In this document: one piece after another, positions 32,413-43,556 of the stretch
How the letters are laid out: every line of letters starts with the position of its first letter
Numbering within the stretch: the stretch's first letter is position 1
The notes under the pieces: model-generated
The model's database searches: none
What the model saw: only the letters and a program-made list of their open reading frames with translations
What the model was told of the DNA's origin: nothing
Made by a program: the position numbers and the translations under genes
NCBI GenBank assembly: GCA_036747295.1
Contig: DAIOCN010000013.1
Coordinates: 1 to 64,000 of the forward strand
Reading direction: 5' to 3'
Length of the DNA: 64,000 nt
Origin: UBA4736 sp002404015
GTDB taxonomy: Bacteria > Chloroflexota > Dormibacteria > Dormibacterales > Dormibacteraceae

Positions 32413-34780
32413 TGACGTCCCGCTCCATCGCTTCGACCGCGCGGCGCACCGTGTCGCCCAGGGGGTTGCCGGACTGGCGCAGGGCCCACTCCAGCTGCCG
32501 GAGCAGCGAGTAGAGCCCTTTCATGGCCTTGATCGCGTCGCCTATGTCCACGTTCGGAGGCAGCGGCAGGGCGTCCATCGGCTCCCCCGACGCCCAGCGG
32601 TAGGCGAAGTCGATGTAGTCGTGGGAGGGCGGCCGCAGGTTGGGCTCGTCGAGCTCCTGCTCGAGGTCCGAGAAGCGGAAGTAGAGCGAGCGCAGGAGGC
32701 GCGCGGTCTGGGCGATCGCCGGCGTGGGGTAGCGGCGGGGAGCCCGGGGGCCCCTGTCGCGGGCGCGGTCCTCGGCCGCCAGCATCACGACCAGGCCGCA
32801 CAGCTCCTCCGGCGCCAGCCCCTCCAGGTAGCCGAGCCACACCGCCTCCGTCAGGACCAGCGTGTTCTCGCCGTAGACGCGCGAGGCCAGCATCCCCTTC
32901 TCGGTTGGCCGATCTCCGGCCAGGAAGCCGGTCTCGGTCAGGATCCGGCTCAGGCGGCGGAACTTGCGCGCGTACTCGTCGATCGCCTCGCCCACCTCGC
33001 GCTCGGTCCTGGCCACCTCGCGGTCAAGGTCGCGGATCTCGCCGTACGCGTGAACCAGCTCGCCGAAGCGGGGGCTGCGCACCACCTTCAGCTTCCGCTG
33101 ACGCTCCAGCAGCTCCTTCCCCTCCAACTCCAACCGGTGCAGCTGGCGGCCGGTCTGGCCGTGGGGGACGCCCTTGAAGCCGCCGCGCCCGCGGCCGCGC
33201 CGGCGCACCGGCACCGTCTCCCGGCGCAGCCGCCGGATCTCGATCCGGATCGCGCGGCGACGTTCCTCGATCCGGTAGTAGTCGGCCACGTCCTTCAGGG
33301 AGGCGTCGGTCGTGTCCCACGTCGCGCGCAGGTCCTCGAGCCGGCTCCGGAGGTTGGCCATCCGCTCGCCCGCGTTCTCCGACGCCAGCCGCTTCTGGTA
33401 CTGGCCGAAGGATCGGGCCATGAGCTCGTCGGCCTGCTCCGGCGTGTAGATGCGGAGCAGGTTGAGGACCATGTTGTAGCTGGGCAGGAACTTGGACTCG
33501 ACCACCAGGCCCTCGCCCATCGCGACCTCGTAGATGGTCCCGATCTGGACGTCGGACTCCTTCAGGATCACCCCGTGTCCGATGGGGTCGATCCCCCGCC
33601 GGCCCGCCCGTCCCATCAGCTGGGTCAGCTCGCCGGTCGTGAGGTTCGAGAAGTTGACGCCGTCGAACTTGGTGAAGGAGGACACGACCACGGCCTTGGC
33701 CGGCATGTTGATTCCCAGCGAGAGCGTCTCGGTGGCGAACACCACCTTGATAAGGCCTAGCTGGAAGAGCTCCTCGACCAGCTCCTTGTGGTACGGAAGC
33801 AGGCCGGCGTGGTGGACGGCCAGGCCGCGCAGCATCTGGCCGGAGTCGACCATCTTCCGGTAGAGGGCGGCCTCGTCCGAGTCGCCAAGGGCGTCCAGCC
33901 GCCGCTGCGCTATGTGATCGATCCGCGCCTTCTCATCGGCGCTGGTCAGGTCGAAGTCGTGGTAGGAGCAGCGCTGAAGGGCCTCGCGGCAGCCGCGCCG
34001 AGAGAAGATGAAGTAGATCGCGGGCAGCATCTGCATGCGCCGCAGCTCGCCGATCACCTCCAGCATGTCGTTGGACGGGAGGTGGCGGAAGCCGTGAACC
34101 CGGAACCCGGCCTCCTCGTCCTGGACCGCCCGCGACCAGGTCTTCTGGTCGATGCCGCCCTCCTTCCCGAACAGGGGGTGGAAGTGGTTCTGCATCGCCA
34201 GCCAGAGCTTCAGCTCGGTCGGCCGCTCCTCGTGGTAGATCGTGGCCACCGGGCCCCGGTTCTCGCTCATCCAATCGGCTATCTCGCGGTAGTTGCCGAT
34301 CGTGGCCGAGAGGCCGACGAACTTGATGTGCGCGGGCGCCTGGACGATGATCTCCTCCCAGACCGAGCCGCGCGGGAAGTCGTCGATGTAGTGGACCTCG
34401 TCCAGGATGACGTGGCGCACCAGGTCCAGCCGCTGGGGGTCCTCGTAGATGACGTTGCGCAGGATCTCAGTCGTCATCACCACGACGGCCGCGTCCTCGT
34501 TGATGTTGTTCTCGCCGGTGACCAGGCCGACCCGGCCCTCGCCGTACTGGACCCGGAAGTCGCGGAACTTCTGGTTGCTGAGGGCCTTCAAGGGCGTCGT
34601 GTAGATGACCTTGGAACCCTCCTGGAGGGCGCGAAAGATGGCGTACTCGGCGACGACCGTCTTGCCGCTCGAGGTGGGTGCGCTCACCAGCACCCCCTGG
34701 CTGCCGTCAAGCTTTTCGATCGCCTCCGCCTGGAAGGGGTCGAGCGGCCAGGGCAGGCTCGCCTCGAAGGCTTCCTTCAA
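32399..34780 (-). CDS. Ski2-like DEAD/DEAH-box RNA helicase
   Basis: 793-residue superfamily 2 helicase of the Ski2/Mtr4 type. Motif I is SAPTSSGKTVVAEYA, Ia YTTPLKALSNQKF, II ILDEVHYI (DEVH), III GLSATIGN, IV-VI ATETLSLGINMPAKAVV and GRAGRRGID. A long coiled-coil-like, basic insertion (about 500-590) and a helical C-terminal DSHCT-like domain follow. It probably unwinds structured RNA for turnover. TTG 34780 gives the family's short N-terminus; the frame extends to 34849, but that would overlap the divergent promoter. ATP-dependent and cytoplasmic. Confidence 0.92.
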   Translation of the reverse strand: MKEAFEASLPWPLDPFQAEAIEKLDGSQGVLVSAPTSSGKTVVAEYAIFRALQEGSKVIYTTPLKALSNQKFRDFRVQYGEGRVGLVTGENNINEDAAVVVMTTEILRNVIYEDPQRLDLVRHVILDEVHYIDDFPRGSVWEEIIVQAPAHIKFVGLSATIGNYREIADWMSENRGPVATIYHEERPTELKLWLAMQNHFHPLFGKEGGIDQKTWSRAVQDEEAGFRVHGFRHLPSNDMLEVIGELRRMQMLPAIYFIFSRRGCREALQRCSYHDFDLTSADEKARIDHIAQRRLDALGDSDEAALYRKMVDSGQMLRGLAVHHAGLLPYHKELVEELFQLGLIKVVFATETLSLGINMPAKAVVVSSFTKFDGVNFSNLTTGELTQLMGRAGRRGIDPIGHGVILKESDVQIGTIYEVAMGEGLVVESKFLPSYNMVLNLLRIYTPEQADELMARSFGQYQKRLASENAGERMANLRSRLEDLRATWDTTDASLKDVADYYRIEERRRAIRIEIRRLRRETVPVRRRGRGRGGFKGVPHGQTGRQLHRLELEGKELLERQRKLKVVRSPRFGELVHAYGEIRDLDREVARTEREVGEAIDEYARKFRRLSRILTETGFLAGDRPTEKGMLASRVYGENTLVLTEAVWLGYLEGLAPEELCGLVVMLAAEDRARDRGPRAPRRYPTPAIAQTARLLRSLYFRFSDLEQELDEPNLRPPSHDYIDFAYRWASGEPMDALPLPPNVDIGDAIKAMKGLYSLLRQLEWALRQSGNPLGDTVRRAVEAMERDVIKRT

Positions 34781-34840
34781 CGTTTCGGTCCTGATACTCC
34801 CGATCGTAGCGGCCGAAAGTGACTGATTACCGCAGGCCCC

Positions 34841-34846
34841 TAGACT
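34841..34846 (+). promoter_or_regulatory. -10 box of the CoA-transferase gene
   Basis: TAGACT is 8 nt before ATG 34855 and no Shine-Dalgarno lies between. This favours ATG 34855 over the earlier in-frame codons as the true start. Confidence 0.4.
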
Positions 34847-34854
34847 CAACCGCG

Positions 34855-36015
34855 ATGGCAGGCGATCCGCTGCCGCTCGCCGGCGTGCGCGTGCTCGATC
34901 TCACGCATGCGCTGGCCGGCCCCTACTGCACCATGCTGCTCGGCGACCTCGGCGCCGACGTGGTGAAGCTGGAGCCTCCCGAGGGCGACCACTCGCGGCA
35001 CTGGGGGCCGCCCTTCATCGAGGGCGAGTCTTCCTACTTCCTCTCCGTGAACCGCAACAAGCGGAGTGTCGTCCTGGACCTGAAGGGGGACTTCGGCCGC
35101 AGGGCGGCGATCGACCTGGCGCTGGCCTCGGACGTGCTGGTGGAAAACTACAAACCGGGCACGGCCGAGCGGCTGGGGCTGGGCCACGAGGAGCTGCGAG
35201 CGCTCAAGCCCGCCCTGATCTACGCCTCGATCAGCGGGTTCGGCCAGGGCCACCCGGAGCTGGCCGGCTACGACCAGATCGCCCAGGGGACGTCCGGGCT
35301 GATGAGCCTCACCGGGCAGCCCGACGCCGGCCCCACCAAGCTGGGGGTCCCGGCGGGCGACATCACGGCCGGCATGTTCGCCGCCCAGGCCGTGACTGCC
35401 GCCCTATTCGAGCGCGAGCGGACGGGGAAGGGTCGCTACGTCGATGTGGCGCTGCACGACTCGCTGCTCGCGCTCCTGACGTACCAGGCGGGCCGCTTTT
35501 TCGCGACCGGCGAGCCGCCTCAGAAGGACGGCAACTTCCACGCCACCATCGCGCCCTATGGGACATTCGCCACCCGGCACGGCCATATGAACATCGGGGT
35601 CGGCTCGGACAGCCACTACCAGCGTTTCTGCGAGGTGCTGGAGGCGCCTGAGCTGGCCGAGGACCCCCGCTTCCGAACCAACGCCCAGCGCCAGGCGGCG
35701 CGCCCGGAGCTGAACCGGCTGGTCGAGGAGCGCCTGCAGGGACGCACGACAGCCGAGTGGTTGGACCGGCTGGCCGCGGCCGGCATTCCCGCCGGTCCGA
35801 TCAACGACCTGGCAGAGGCCTTCGCGGACCCCATCACGCAGGAGCGCGCCATGCTGCTGGAGGTCCAGCACCCGCTGGCCGGCGCCATCTCGGTGGTCGG
35901 CGCGCCCTGGAAGCTGGACGGCCGATCCTCGCCCATCCGGCTGCCGCCGCCCACGCTCGGGCAGCACACCGACGAGGTGCTGAGCGAGGTGCTCGGCCGC
36001 ACCCTCCCCGGCTAG
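34855..36015 (+). CDS. CaiB/BaiF-family (class III) CoA-transferase
   Basis: 386-residue CoA-transferase. LAGVRVLDLTHALAGPYCTMLLGDLGADVVKLEPPEGDHSR is the class III entry motif, FLSVNRNKRSVVLDLK follows, and the catalytic aspartate lies in GYDQIAQGTSGLMSLTG. IAPYGTFATRHGHMNIG and TTAEWLDRLAAAGIPAGPIND complete the family pattern. It transfers CoA between carboxylic acids without an acyl-phosphate intermediate; the substrate is not defined. The next gene is convergent with a 4-nt overlap. It may serve the acyl-CoA pathways suggested elsewhere in the window. Confidence 0.93.
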   Translation: MAGDPLPLAGVRVLDLTHALAGPYCTMLLGDLGADVVKLEPPEGDHSRHWGPPFIEGESSYFLSVNRNKRSVVLDLKGDFGRRAAIDLALASDVLVENYKPGTAERLGLGHEELRALKPALIYASISGFGQGHPELAGYDQIAQGTSGLMSLTGQPDAGPTKLGVPAGDITAGMFAAQAVTAALFERERTGKGRYVDVALHDSLLALLTYQAGRFFATGEPPQKDGNFHATIAPYGTFATRHGHMNIGVGSDSHYQRFCEVLEAPELAEDPRFRTNAQRQAARPELNRLVEERLQGRTTAEWLDRLAAAGIPAGPINDLAEAFADPITQERAMLLEVQHPLAGAISVVGAPWKLDGRSSPIRLPPPTLGQHTDEVLSEVLGRTLPG

Positions 36016-36302
36016 ACCCTAAGGAGCTCGGTCGTCACGTCGGTGAGCACGGCGTCGCCGGCCCGTGCCTCGACGAAGGTGAGGACCCGGGCCAGCACCT
36101 CGTCGGCGTGGCGGCCCTCACCGCTGACGCAGGCGATACCCAGCTGCGCCAGCTGCCAGCGGTCCAGCTCGCCGACCTCGGCCGCGGCCACCCCGTACTC
36201 GCTGCGAATGCGCTGGAGCAGGCCCTTCACCACCTGCCTTTTCGCTTTAAGGGAACCACTGTTTGGCAGGTGAAGGGTTAGTCTCATAATGCCGACCACC
36301 AC
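36012..36302 (-). CDS. DUF503-family protein
   Basis: 96-residue protein of the DUF503 (YlxP-like) family, found in some bacteria in the nusA-infB-rbfA region and of uncertain, possibly ribosome-related, function. The typical opening V-V-V-G with hydrophobic strand and SLKAKRQVVKGLLQRIRSEYGVAAAEVGELDRWQLAQLGIACVS is clear. Start is taken as the first of two tandem GTG codons (36302 or 36299), giving MVVGIMRL. No ribosomal genes are adjacent here, so its usual context is lost. Confidence 0.88.
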   Translation of the reverse strand: MVVGIMRLTLHLPNSGSLKAKRQVVKGLLQRIRSEYGVAAAEVGELDRWQLAQLGIACVSGEGRHADEVLARVLTFVEARAGDAVLTDVTTELLRV

Positions 36303-36413
36303 TGAGCGTGATTTTGACGTGTCACTCAAGGGGTGCCTATGATGGCGCGGTCGCGTCCTGTATTCGGATACCGACGCGCGCCAGATCAAAGATCGGATGG
36401 AGGAAGAGAGTAG

Positions 36414-38147
36414 ATGGGCCGAGCAAAGGCTCCCGACATGGGCTTCGACCAGTTCGAGAGGTTCCTGGACGAGTGGTCGCGCCGCGACGTCCTGAAGGGC
36501 ATTGGAGGCGCGGTCGCCTTCTCCGCCTTCCTGGCCGGCGGCGTGGAGTTCCTGGCAGCCTGCGCCAACGCGGGCACCCAAAAGAGCAACACCGCCAACG
36601 CTGTCAAGGGCGGCCACCTGGTCGAGGGAACGATCTCCGACATCGCCAACGTGAACCCGATCTATCTGAACGACACCGCCAGCCAGGTGATCAGCGGCCG
36701 CTGCTATGACGGCCTGCTCGACATCGACGCCGCCGGCAACCTGATCCCGGCCATCGCCAAGACGGTCCCCAAGCCGGACGCCGACAACGTGACCTACAAG
36801 TTCGACCTGCGCCAGGACGCCAAGTGGTCGGACGGCACCCCGGTCACATCGGATGACGCGGCCTTCACGTTCCAGTCCATGTACGACCCCAAGTGGAAGG
36901 CGGCCAAGTCGCGGTTCCGCCCGGACTTCGAAACCTACATGAAGAGCGCGGTGGCGACGGACAAGTACACAGTCGTCGTCACCATGAACAAGATCTGGGC
37001 GTCCTTCATGGACAACTACGGCACCATCGGCATGCTCCCGGCGCATATCTGGAGCAAGATGGACCCGGCGGCGATCAACAGCACCGACCTGAACACCCTC
37101 CCCACCGTCGTCAACGGCGCCTTCATCCCGGTCAAGTGGGACAAGGGCCAGCAGTACACGATGAAGCGCAACGACACCTACTGGCGGGGCGCGCCCTACC
37201 TCGACACGTTCGTGTACAAGGTGGTCACCGACGCTGTCGCGATCGCCAACCAGCTGAAGACCGGCGAGCTGGACGTGGGTTCGCCCGACTCCAGCCAGTG
37301 GGACTCCCTGGCCACGGTCTCGACGCTCAACCGGCTCAGCATCGACACGCCGAACTTCGAGTACTACCAGACGCAGCTCGATCCCACGAAGTCGAAGGCC
37401 GCCACCATCTTCAGCGACGTGAAGGTGCGGCAAGCGCTCCTCTACGCGCTCAACCGGCCCCAGGTGGCCGACCGCGTGTACTTCAAGCAGGCCAAGGTGG
37501 CCGACTCGTCGATCGGTAGCACCAACTGGGTTCATGTCACGCCGAAGGCCCAGTACCCGTTTGACGTCGCCAAGGCCAACTCGCTGCTCGACGCGGCCGG
37601 CTGGGCCAAGGGCGCGGACGGCATCCGCAGCAAGAACGGCCAGCGGATGGCCTGGGAGCTGCGCACCAACGCCGGCAACAAGGTGCGCGAGAACTTCATC
37701 CAGGTCATGGCCGACTCCTGGAAGACGGTCGGCGCCGAAGTGACGCCCAAGCCGGTGCAGTTCCAGCAGCTCGTGACGCAGCTGACCAGCACGCTGGCTT
37801 TCGACATGATCCTGATCGGGATCTCGGTCGGCAACACCGACCCCGACCAGTCGCAGCTGTGGCACTCGCGCTCGGTCGGACAGGGCTTGAACGGCATGGG
37901 CTACAAGAACCCCGCCGTCGACAAGCTGCTCGACGACGGGCTGGCCACGCTCGACCGAGCGAAGCGCAAGACGATCTACGCCCAGGTCCAGGAGATCCTG
38001 ATGAACGACCTGCCGGCGCCGCTCGTCCTCTACCCGAAGAGCCTGTGGGCCCTCAGCAAGCGGGTCTCCAACTTCAACCTCGGTACGTACAACCGCTACG
38101 GCGCGCGGCCGTGGTTCAAAGACGTTTTCGTAACGGACGGCAAGTAG
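36414..38147 (+). CDS. Oligopeptide/dipeptide ABC transporter, Tat-exported substrate-binding lipoprotein
   Basis: 577-residue family 5 solute-binding protein. The N-terminus holds a twin-arginine signal (WSRRDVLKGIGG, about 23-34), a hydrophobic stretch and a lipobox ending LAAC (about 46-49), so it is exported folded and lipid-anchored. The SBP_bac_5 core includes NPIYLNDTASQVISGRCYDGL, DLRQDAKWSDGTPVTSDDAAFTFQ and DVKVRQALLYALNRPQV. GAGGAAGAGAG upstream is the Shine-Dalgarno. Two permeases and two ATPases follow directly. Peptides are the likely cargo, supported by two peptidases at the end of the cluster. Confidence 0.94.
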   Translation: MGRAKAPDMGFDQFERFLDEWSRRDVLKGIGGAVAFSAFLAGGVEFLAACANAGTQKSNTANAVKGGHLVEGTISDIANVNPIYLNDTASQVISGRCYDGLLDIDAAGNLIPAIAKTVPKPDADNVTYKFDLRQDAKWSDGTPVTSDDAAFTFQSMYDPKWKAAKSRFRPDFETYMKSAVATDKYTVVVTMNKIWASFMDNYGTIGMLPAHIWSKMDPAAINSTDLNTLPTVVNGAFIPVKWDKGQQYTMKRNDTYWRGAPYLDTFVYKVVTDAVAIANQLKTGELDVGSPDSSQWDSLATVSTLNRLSIDTPNFEYYQTQLDPTKSKAATIFSDVKVRQALLYALNRPQVADRVYFKQAKVADSSIGSTNWVHVTPKAQYPFDVAKANSLLDAAGWAKGADGIRSKNGQRMAWELRTNAGNKVRENFIQVMADSWKTVGAEVTPKPVQFQQLVTQLTSTLAFDMILIGISVGNTDPDQSQLWHSRSVGQGLNGMGYKNPAVDKLLDDGLATLDRAKRKTIYAQVQEILMNDLPAPLVLYPKSLWALSKRVSNFNLGTYNRYGARPWFKDVFVTDGK

Positions 38148-38173
38148 CGCTACGCTCGATCTGAGCTAGAGAC

Positions 38174-39211
38174 ATGCTGGCCCGGTATGTGGTGAGAAGG
38201 GTGGTGGCGTCGATCCCCGTCGTGATCGGCGTCACCCTCATCACGTTCCTGCTGATGCACGGAACGGCCGGCAGCTTCGTGCCCGGCCTGGCCCTCAACT
38301 ACAACCTGAAGCCCGCCGACGTGGAGGCGCTGAAGGTCGGCCTGGGGCTGGACCGGCCGCTCTGGGTCCAGTACCTGGACTGGATCGGGGTCGCGTTCAT
38401 CATGGCCAAGGTCGGCCTGGCCTCCCTGCTGGGGGGCGCCGGCAACATCACGCCCGGCATCCTGGAGGGCAACTTCGGCTACTCCATGACGGACGGCAGC
38501 GCCGTGGCGCCCCACATCATCGACCGGCTCGGCCCCACGATCGAGCTGACGATCACGGCGATCATCATCGGCGTCCTGATCTCGATCCCCCTCGGCGTCA
38601 CCGGCGCCCTCCGCCGGGGCAGCAAGATCGACTCGTTCCTGACCGGCCTCTCGGTGGCCGGCGTGGCGATCCCCCAGTTCTGGCTGGGACTGATGCTGAT
38701 CCTCTTCTTCTCGGTGTCGCTCGAGGCCTGGGGACTGCCCTGGCTCCCCTCCGGCGGCTACCAGAGCCCCTTCGGCGGCGGCGACCTCCTGGACCGCCTG
38801 GTCCACCTCGTGATGCCCGCGCTGGTCCTCTCGTTCGTGTACCTGGCGATCTGGTCCCGATACACGCGTTCCAGCGTCCTGGAGACGCTGGCGCAGGACT
38901 ACGTCCGCACGGCCCGCGCCAAGGGCATGAACGAACGCCGCGTCATCTATGTCCACGCGCTGCGCAACTCGCTGATCCCGCTCGTGACCCTGGTCGGCCT
39001 GGAGCTGCCCGGGCTCGTCAGCGGAGCGCTCGTGGTCGAAGTCGTCTTCAGCTGGCCGGGCATCGGCCTGTTCGCATACCAGCGAGCCCTGGCGTATGAC
39101 TACACTTCGGTGCTCGGGTTGACCACCTTCGCGGCACTCCTGGTCATCCTCGGCAACCTGATCGCCGACGTCGTCTACGCGACGCTCGACCCGAGGATCA
39201 GGTTGGCATGA
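38174..39211 (+). CDS. Peptide ABC transporter permease (DppB-like)
   Basis: 345-residue inner-membrane permease with an N-terminal helix (RRVVASIPVVIGVTLITFLLM), about six helices in total, and the cytoplasmic EAA-type coupling loop YVRTARAKGMNERRVIYVHALRNSLIPLVT. SYSMTDGSAVAPHI and the segment after it match DppB. It forms a heterodimer with the next gene product, overlapping it by 4 nt. A central loop of about 40 residues (ILEGNFGY and preceding glycine-rich region) is slightly longer than in E. coli DppB. Confidence 0.93.
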   Translation: MLARYVVRRVVASIPVVIGVTLITFLLMHGTAGSFVPGLALNYNLKPADVEALKVGLGLDRPLWVQYLDWIGVAFIMAKVGLASLLGGAGNITPGILEGNFGYSMTDGSAVAPHIIDRLGPTIELTITAIIIGVLISIPLGVTGALRRGSKIDSFLTGLSVAGVAIPQFWLGLMLILFFSVSLEAWGLPWLPSGGYQSPFGGGDLLDRLVHLVMPALVLSFVYLAIWSRYTRSSVLETLAQDYVRTARAKGMNERRVIYVHALRNSLIPLVTLVGLELPGLVSGALVVEVVFSWPGIGLFAYQRALAYDYTSVLGLTTFAALLVILGNLIADVVYATLDPRIRLA

Positions 39212-40131
39212 TCGGCCCGACCGCCCTCGAGCAGGAGCCACTGCCCGAGGCCGCCTTCCAGGGCGAGTCGACGCGGCCCGCGCAGAGCTACTGGCAGGAG
39301 TCCTGGGAACGGCTTCGCGGCAATCGGGTCGGCATGTACGCCGGGCTCCTGATCCTGGTGCTCGCGCTCCTCGCCATCTGCGCGCCGCTCATCACCAACT
39401 TCGTGACGCACTACACGCCGACGCAGCAGAACCTCGACCACAACTTCGACGCGCCCAACCCGCACAACTGGCTGGGCGCCGACGAGCTCGGCCGGGACAC
39501 TTTGACGCGGCTGATCTGGGGCGGCCGGGTCACCCTGGGGATCGGCTTCCTGACGGTGTCCATCACGATCTTGGTGGGCGGCAGCGTGGGTCTGATCGCC
39601 GGCTACTACGGGGGCTGGATCGACGACATCCTGATGCGGTTCGTCGACATCATCCTGGCCGTGCCCGCCATCTTCCTCTTCATCCTGATGTCGATCCTGT
39701 TCTCTCCGAACACGATCACCCTCTCGCTGATCATCGCCTCCGTAGCGTGGGGGACCGTGGCCCGGCTCGTGCGGGGGGAGACCCTGTCCATCAAGCAGCG
39801 GGACTTCATCCTGGCCACGCGCTCGGTGGGCGCGACCGACGTCCGCCTGATGGTCCGGCACCTGTTCCCCAACGTCCTTCCCATCATGATCGTAGCCGCC
39901 AGCCTCGGCGTCGGAGGCATCATCCTCACCGAGGCCGCGCTGGACTTCCTGGGTCTCGGCATCCACCAGCCCACGGCCACCTGGGGCAACATGCTCAGCA
40001 ACTCGCAGACCTTCTTCGTCCACTCGGGCTGGCTCGTCATCTTCCCGGGCCTGATGATCTTCGCGACGGTGCTTGCCGCCAACCTCTTCGGCAACGCCGT
40101 CCGCGACGCCTTCGATCCGCGCCTGAAGTAG
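39208..40131 (+). CDS. Peptide ABC transporter permease (DppC-like)
   Basis: 307-residue partner permease. After a polar 30-residue N-terminus comes SYWQESWERLRGNRVGMYAGLLILVLALLAI (OppC N-terminal helix), NWLGADELGRDTLTRLIWGGRVTLGIGF, and the coupling loop RDFILATRSVGATDVRLMVRHLFPNVLPIMI. ALDFLGLGIHQPTATWGNML is a strong DppC/OppC signature. Together with DppB it forms the membrane channel. The ATG overlaps the previous gene by 4 nt. Confidence 0.94.
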   Translation: MIGPTALEQEPLPEAAFQGESTRPAQSYWQESWERLRGNRVGMYAGLLILVLALLAICAPLITNFVTHYTPTQQNLDHNFDAPNPHNWLGADELGRDTLTRLIWGGRVTLGIGFLTVSITILVGGSVGLIAGYYGGWIDDILMRFVDIILAVPAIFLFILMSILFSPNTITLSLIIASVAWGTVARLVRGETLSIKQRDFILATRSVGATDVRLMVRHLFPNVLPIMIVAASLGVGGIILTEAALDFLGLGIHQPTATWGNMLSNSQTFFVHSGWLVIFPGLMIFATVLAANLFGNAVRDAFDPRLK

Positions 40132-40144
40132 AGTCAGGCCCTCG

Positions 40145-41141
40145 ATGGAAACCCTGCTCAAGGTCAAGGGCCTGAAGACCCAGTTCCCGACCAGGGACGG
40201 GCTGGTGAAGGCGGTGGACGGGGTGGACTTCGAGCTGAACCCGGGCGAGACGCTGGGAATCGTGGGGGAGTCGGGCTCCGGCAAGTCGGTGACGGTCCTG
40301 AGCATCATGCGGTTGCTGCAGCACCCGGGCCGGATCGCCGGCGGCGAGATCCTCTTCAAGGGCCGCGACCTGGTCAAGGTCTCCCAGGGCGAGATGGAGG
40401 AGATCCGGGGGGCCGAGATCGCGATGATCTTCCAGGACCCGATGACCTCGCTGAACCCGGTCTACAAGACGGGCTGGCAGGTCTCGGAGCCGCTCCGCCT
40501 GCACAAGGCGATGGACAAGGCCAAGGCGCTGGCGGAGTCGATCCTCATGCTCGACAAGGTCGGCATCCCGCAGCCTGAGAAGCGCGCGTCCAACTACCCG
40601 CACGAGTTCTCGGGCGGCATGCGACAGCGCGCGATGATCGCCATGGGCCTCACTACCCAGCCCCAGGTGCTGATCGCCGACGAGCCGACCACGGCCCTCG
40701 ACGTGACGATCCAGGCCCAGATCCTGGAGCTGCTGAAGAAGGTCAACCGAGAGTTCGGGACGGCGACCATCCTGATCACTCACAACCTGGGCGTGGTGGC
40801 CGGAATGTGCGAGCGCATCATCGTCATGTACGCCGGCAAGATCGTCGAGCAGGGGCCGACCGACGACGTGTTCGCCAACCCCAAGCATCCCTACACGTGG
40901 TCCCTGCTGCGCTCAATCCCGCGCCTTGACGCGGAGGAGCACGAGGCGCTGCGCGTCATCGAAGGCATGCCCCCGGACCTCACCGCCCTGCCCAGCGGCT
41001 GCCACTTCCATCCGCGCTGCCCGTTCCGGATCGAAAAGTGCGTCAAAGAGGAGCCGCCCCTCGTCCGGGTCGGCCAAACTCAGGAGGCGGCCTGCTGGGT
41101 GACACAGAGCGGGGTCGACCTCAACGCGACGCCCCAGAGCG

Positions 41142-41158
<17 letters not shown>
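40145..41158 (+). CDS. Peptide ABC transporter ATP-binding protein (DppD-like)
   Basis: 337-residue ABC ATPase. Walker A is GESGSGKSVT, the signature FSGGMRQR, Walker B VLIADEPTTALD, and the switch histidine follows in LITHNLG. A C-terminal oligo_HPY region has CHFHPRCPFRIEKC and a final AACW, giving the four-cysteine set that in some Dpp ATPases binds an iron-sulfur cluster. It forms a heterodimer with the next ATPase to drive uptake. The gene starts 13 nt after the permease. Confidence 0.95.
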
Positions 41159-42175
<1,017 letters not shown>

Positions 42176-42179
<4 letters not shown>

Positions 42180-43549
42180 GCAACCTGGAAGGCGCCCTCG
42201 AGCTGGCGCGGGCGGGGCACGACCAGGCGGAGAGCGACCTGTTCGAGGAGCTCCGGATCCCCAGCGTCAGCACTCTGCCCGAGCACAGGGCCGACGTGCG
42301 CCGCAACGCCGACTGGCTGGTGGCCCGTTTCGAGCGGCTGGGCTTCACGGCTTCGCTTAGCGACGTGATCGAGCACGGGCACCCGGTCCTCCAGGCCGAC
42401 TGGCGCGGCGCCGGCGAGAGCGCGCCCACCCTCACGATCTACGGCCACTACGACGTCCAGCCGCCCGACCCGCTGGACCTCTGGGAGTCGCCGCCCTTCG
42501 AACCGGTGGTCCGGGAAGGCCATGTCTTCGCTCGCGGGTCCTCCGACAACAAGGGCAACCACATGGCGGCGCTGAAAGCGGCTGAGTACGCCCTGACGGC
42601 CGGCGGTCCGCCGCTCAACCTGCGCTTCCTGATCGAGGGCGAGGAGGAGATGAGCGGCGAGTCGCTGCCCCGCTACCTGCGGCAGCACAGCCAGCGCCTC
42701 AAGTCCGACTACACCCTGATCTGGGACGGCGGCTTCGCCCCCGACGGCCGGCCCGCGCTGTGCACGGCTCTGCGCGGGATCGTGTACACGGAGCTGACCG
42801 CCGAAGGGCCCGCCATAGACCTCCACTCGGGCGGGTTTGGAGGCGTGGCGCCCAACCCGCTCAACACGCTGGCCCGGATCCTCGGCGAGCTGAAGGACCG
42901 CGACGGCCACATCACGATCCCCGGCTTCTACGACGGCATCGTGGAGCCGGGCGCCGACGAGACCCGGGACTGGAACCGATCGACCGGGTACGAGGACACG
43001 CTGAAGGGCCTCATGCAGGCCTCGACGCTGGAGGGCGAACCCGGCTTCCCGCCGGTCGACCGGCAGTGGGCGCGGCCGACGCTGGACGTCAACGGCTTTC
43101 ACGGCGGGTTCACGGACGAGGGTTCGAAGACGGTCATCGCGGCGCGCGGGATGGCCAAGGTGTCGATGCGCCTGGTGCCCGGCCAGGACCCCGACCGCAT
43201 CTTCGAGACGTTCGCAGAGTACGTCGACGAGCTCTCGACGCCCGGGGTCAAGATCAGCGTCAGGAAGCTCGGCGCCGCGCCGCCCGTGCAGCTGGACGGC
43301 CAGAGCCCGGCCGCCAGGGCGACCAGCGCCGCCTTCGAGGCGGCCTTTGGCCAGCCCGCCGCCCGGGTCCGGGCAGGCGGCTCGGTGCCGGTCACGGTCG
43401 ACTTCCAGAAGGCGGTCGGCGGCCAGATCGTCTGCAGCGGCCTGGCCCAGCCGGGCTCCGCGGCGCACTCGCCGAACGAGAACTTCTCGCTCGATAACTA
43501 CCACCGGGGTATCGAGATGCTCGTGCGGCTGATGCACTCGCTAACCTAG
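42176..43549 (+). CDS. M20-family dipeptidase/metallopeptidase, first tandem copy
   Basis: 457-residue di-zinc peptidase of the M20 (ArgE/DapE/carnosinase) family. IYGHYDVQPPDPLDLW has the first ligand histidine and aspartate, ARGSSDNKGNH the bridging aspartate, FLIEGEEEMSG the catalytic glutamate pair, and IDLHSG and a late AHSPNE histidine the remaining ligands. TTG 42176 overlaps the ATPase stop (TTGA). It probably cleaves peptides imported by the preceding transporter. The next gene is a clear paralog with the same motifs throughout, indicating tandem duplication. Confidence 0.92.
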
Positions 43550-43556
43550 CTGCGGG

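Noticed and set aside
36303..37865. Long N-terminal extension of DUF503
   Set aside because: It is the antisense of the peptide-binding protein. DUF503 homology starts at the VVVG opening, so only 36012-36302 is kept.
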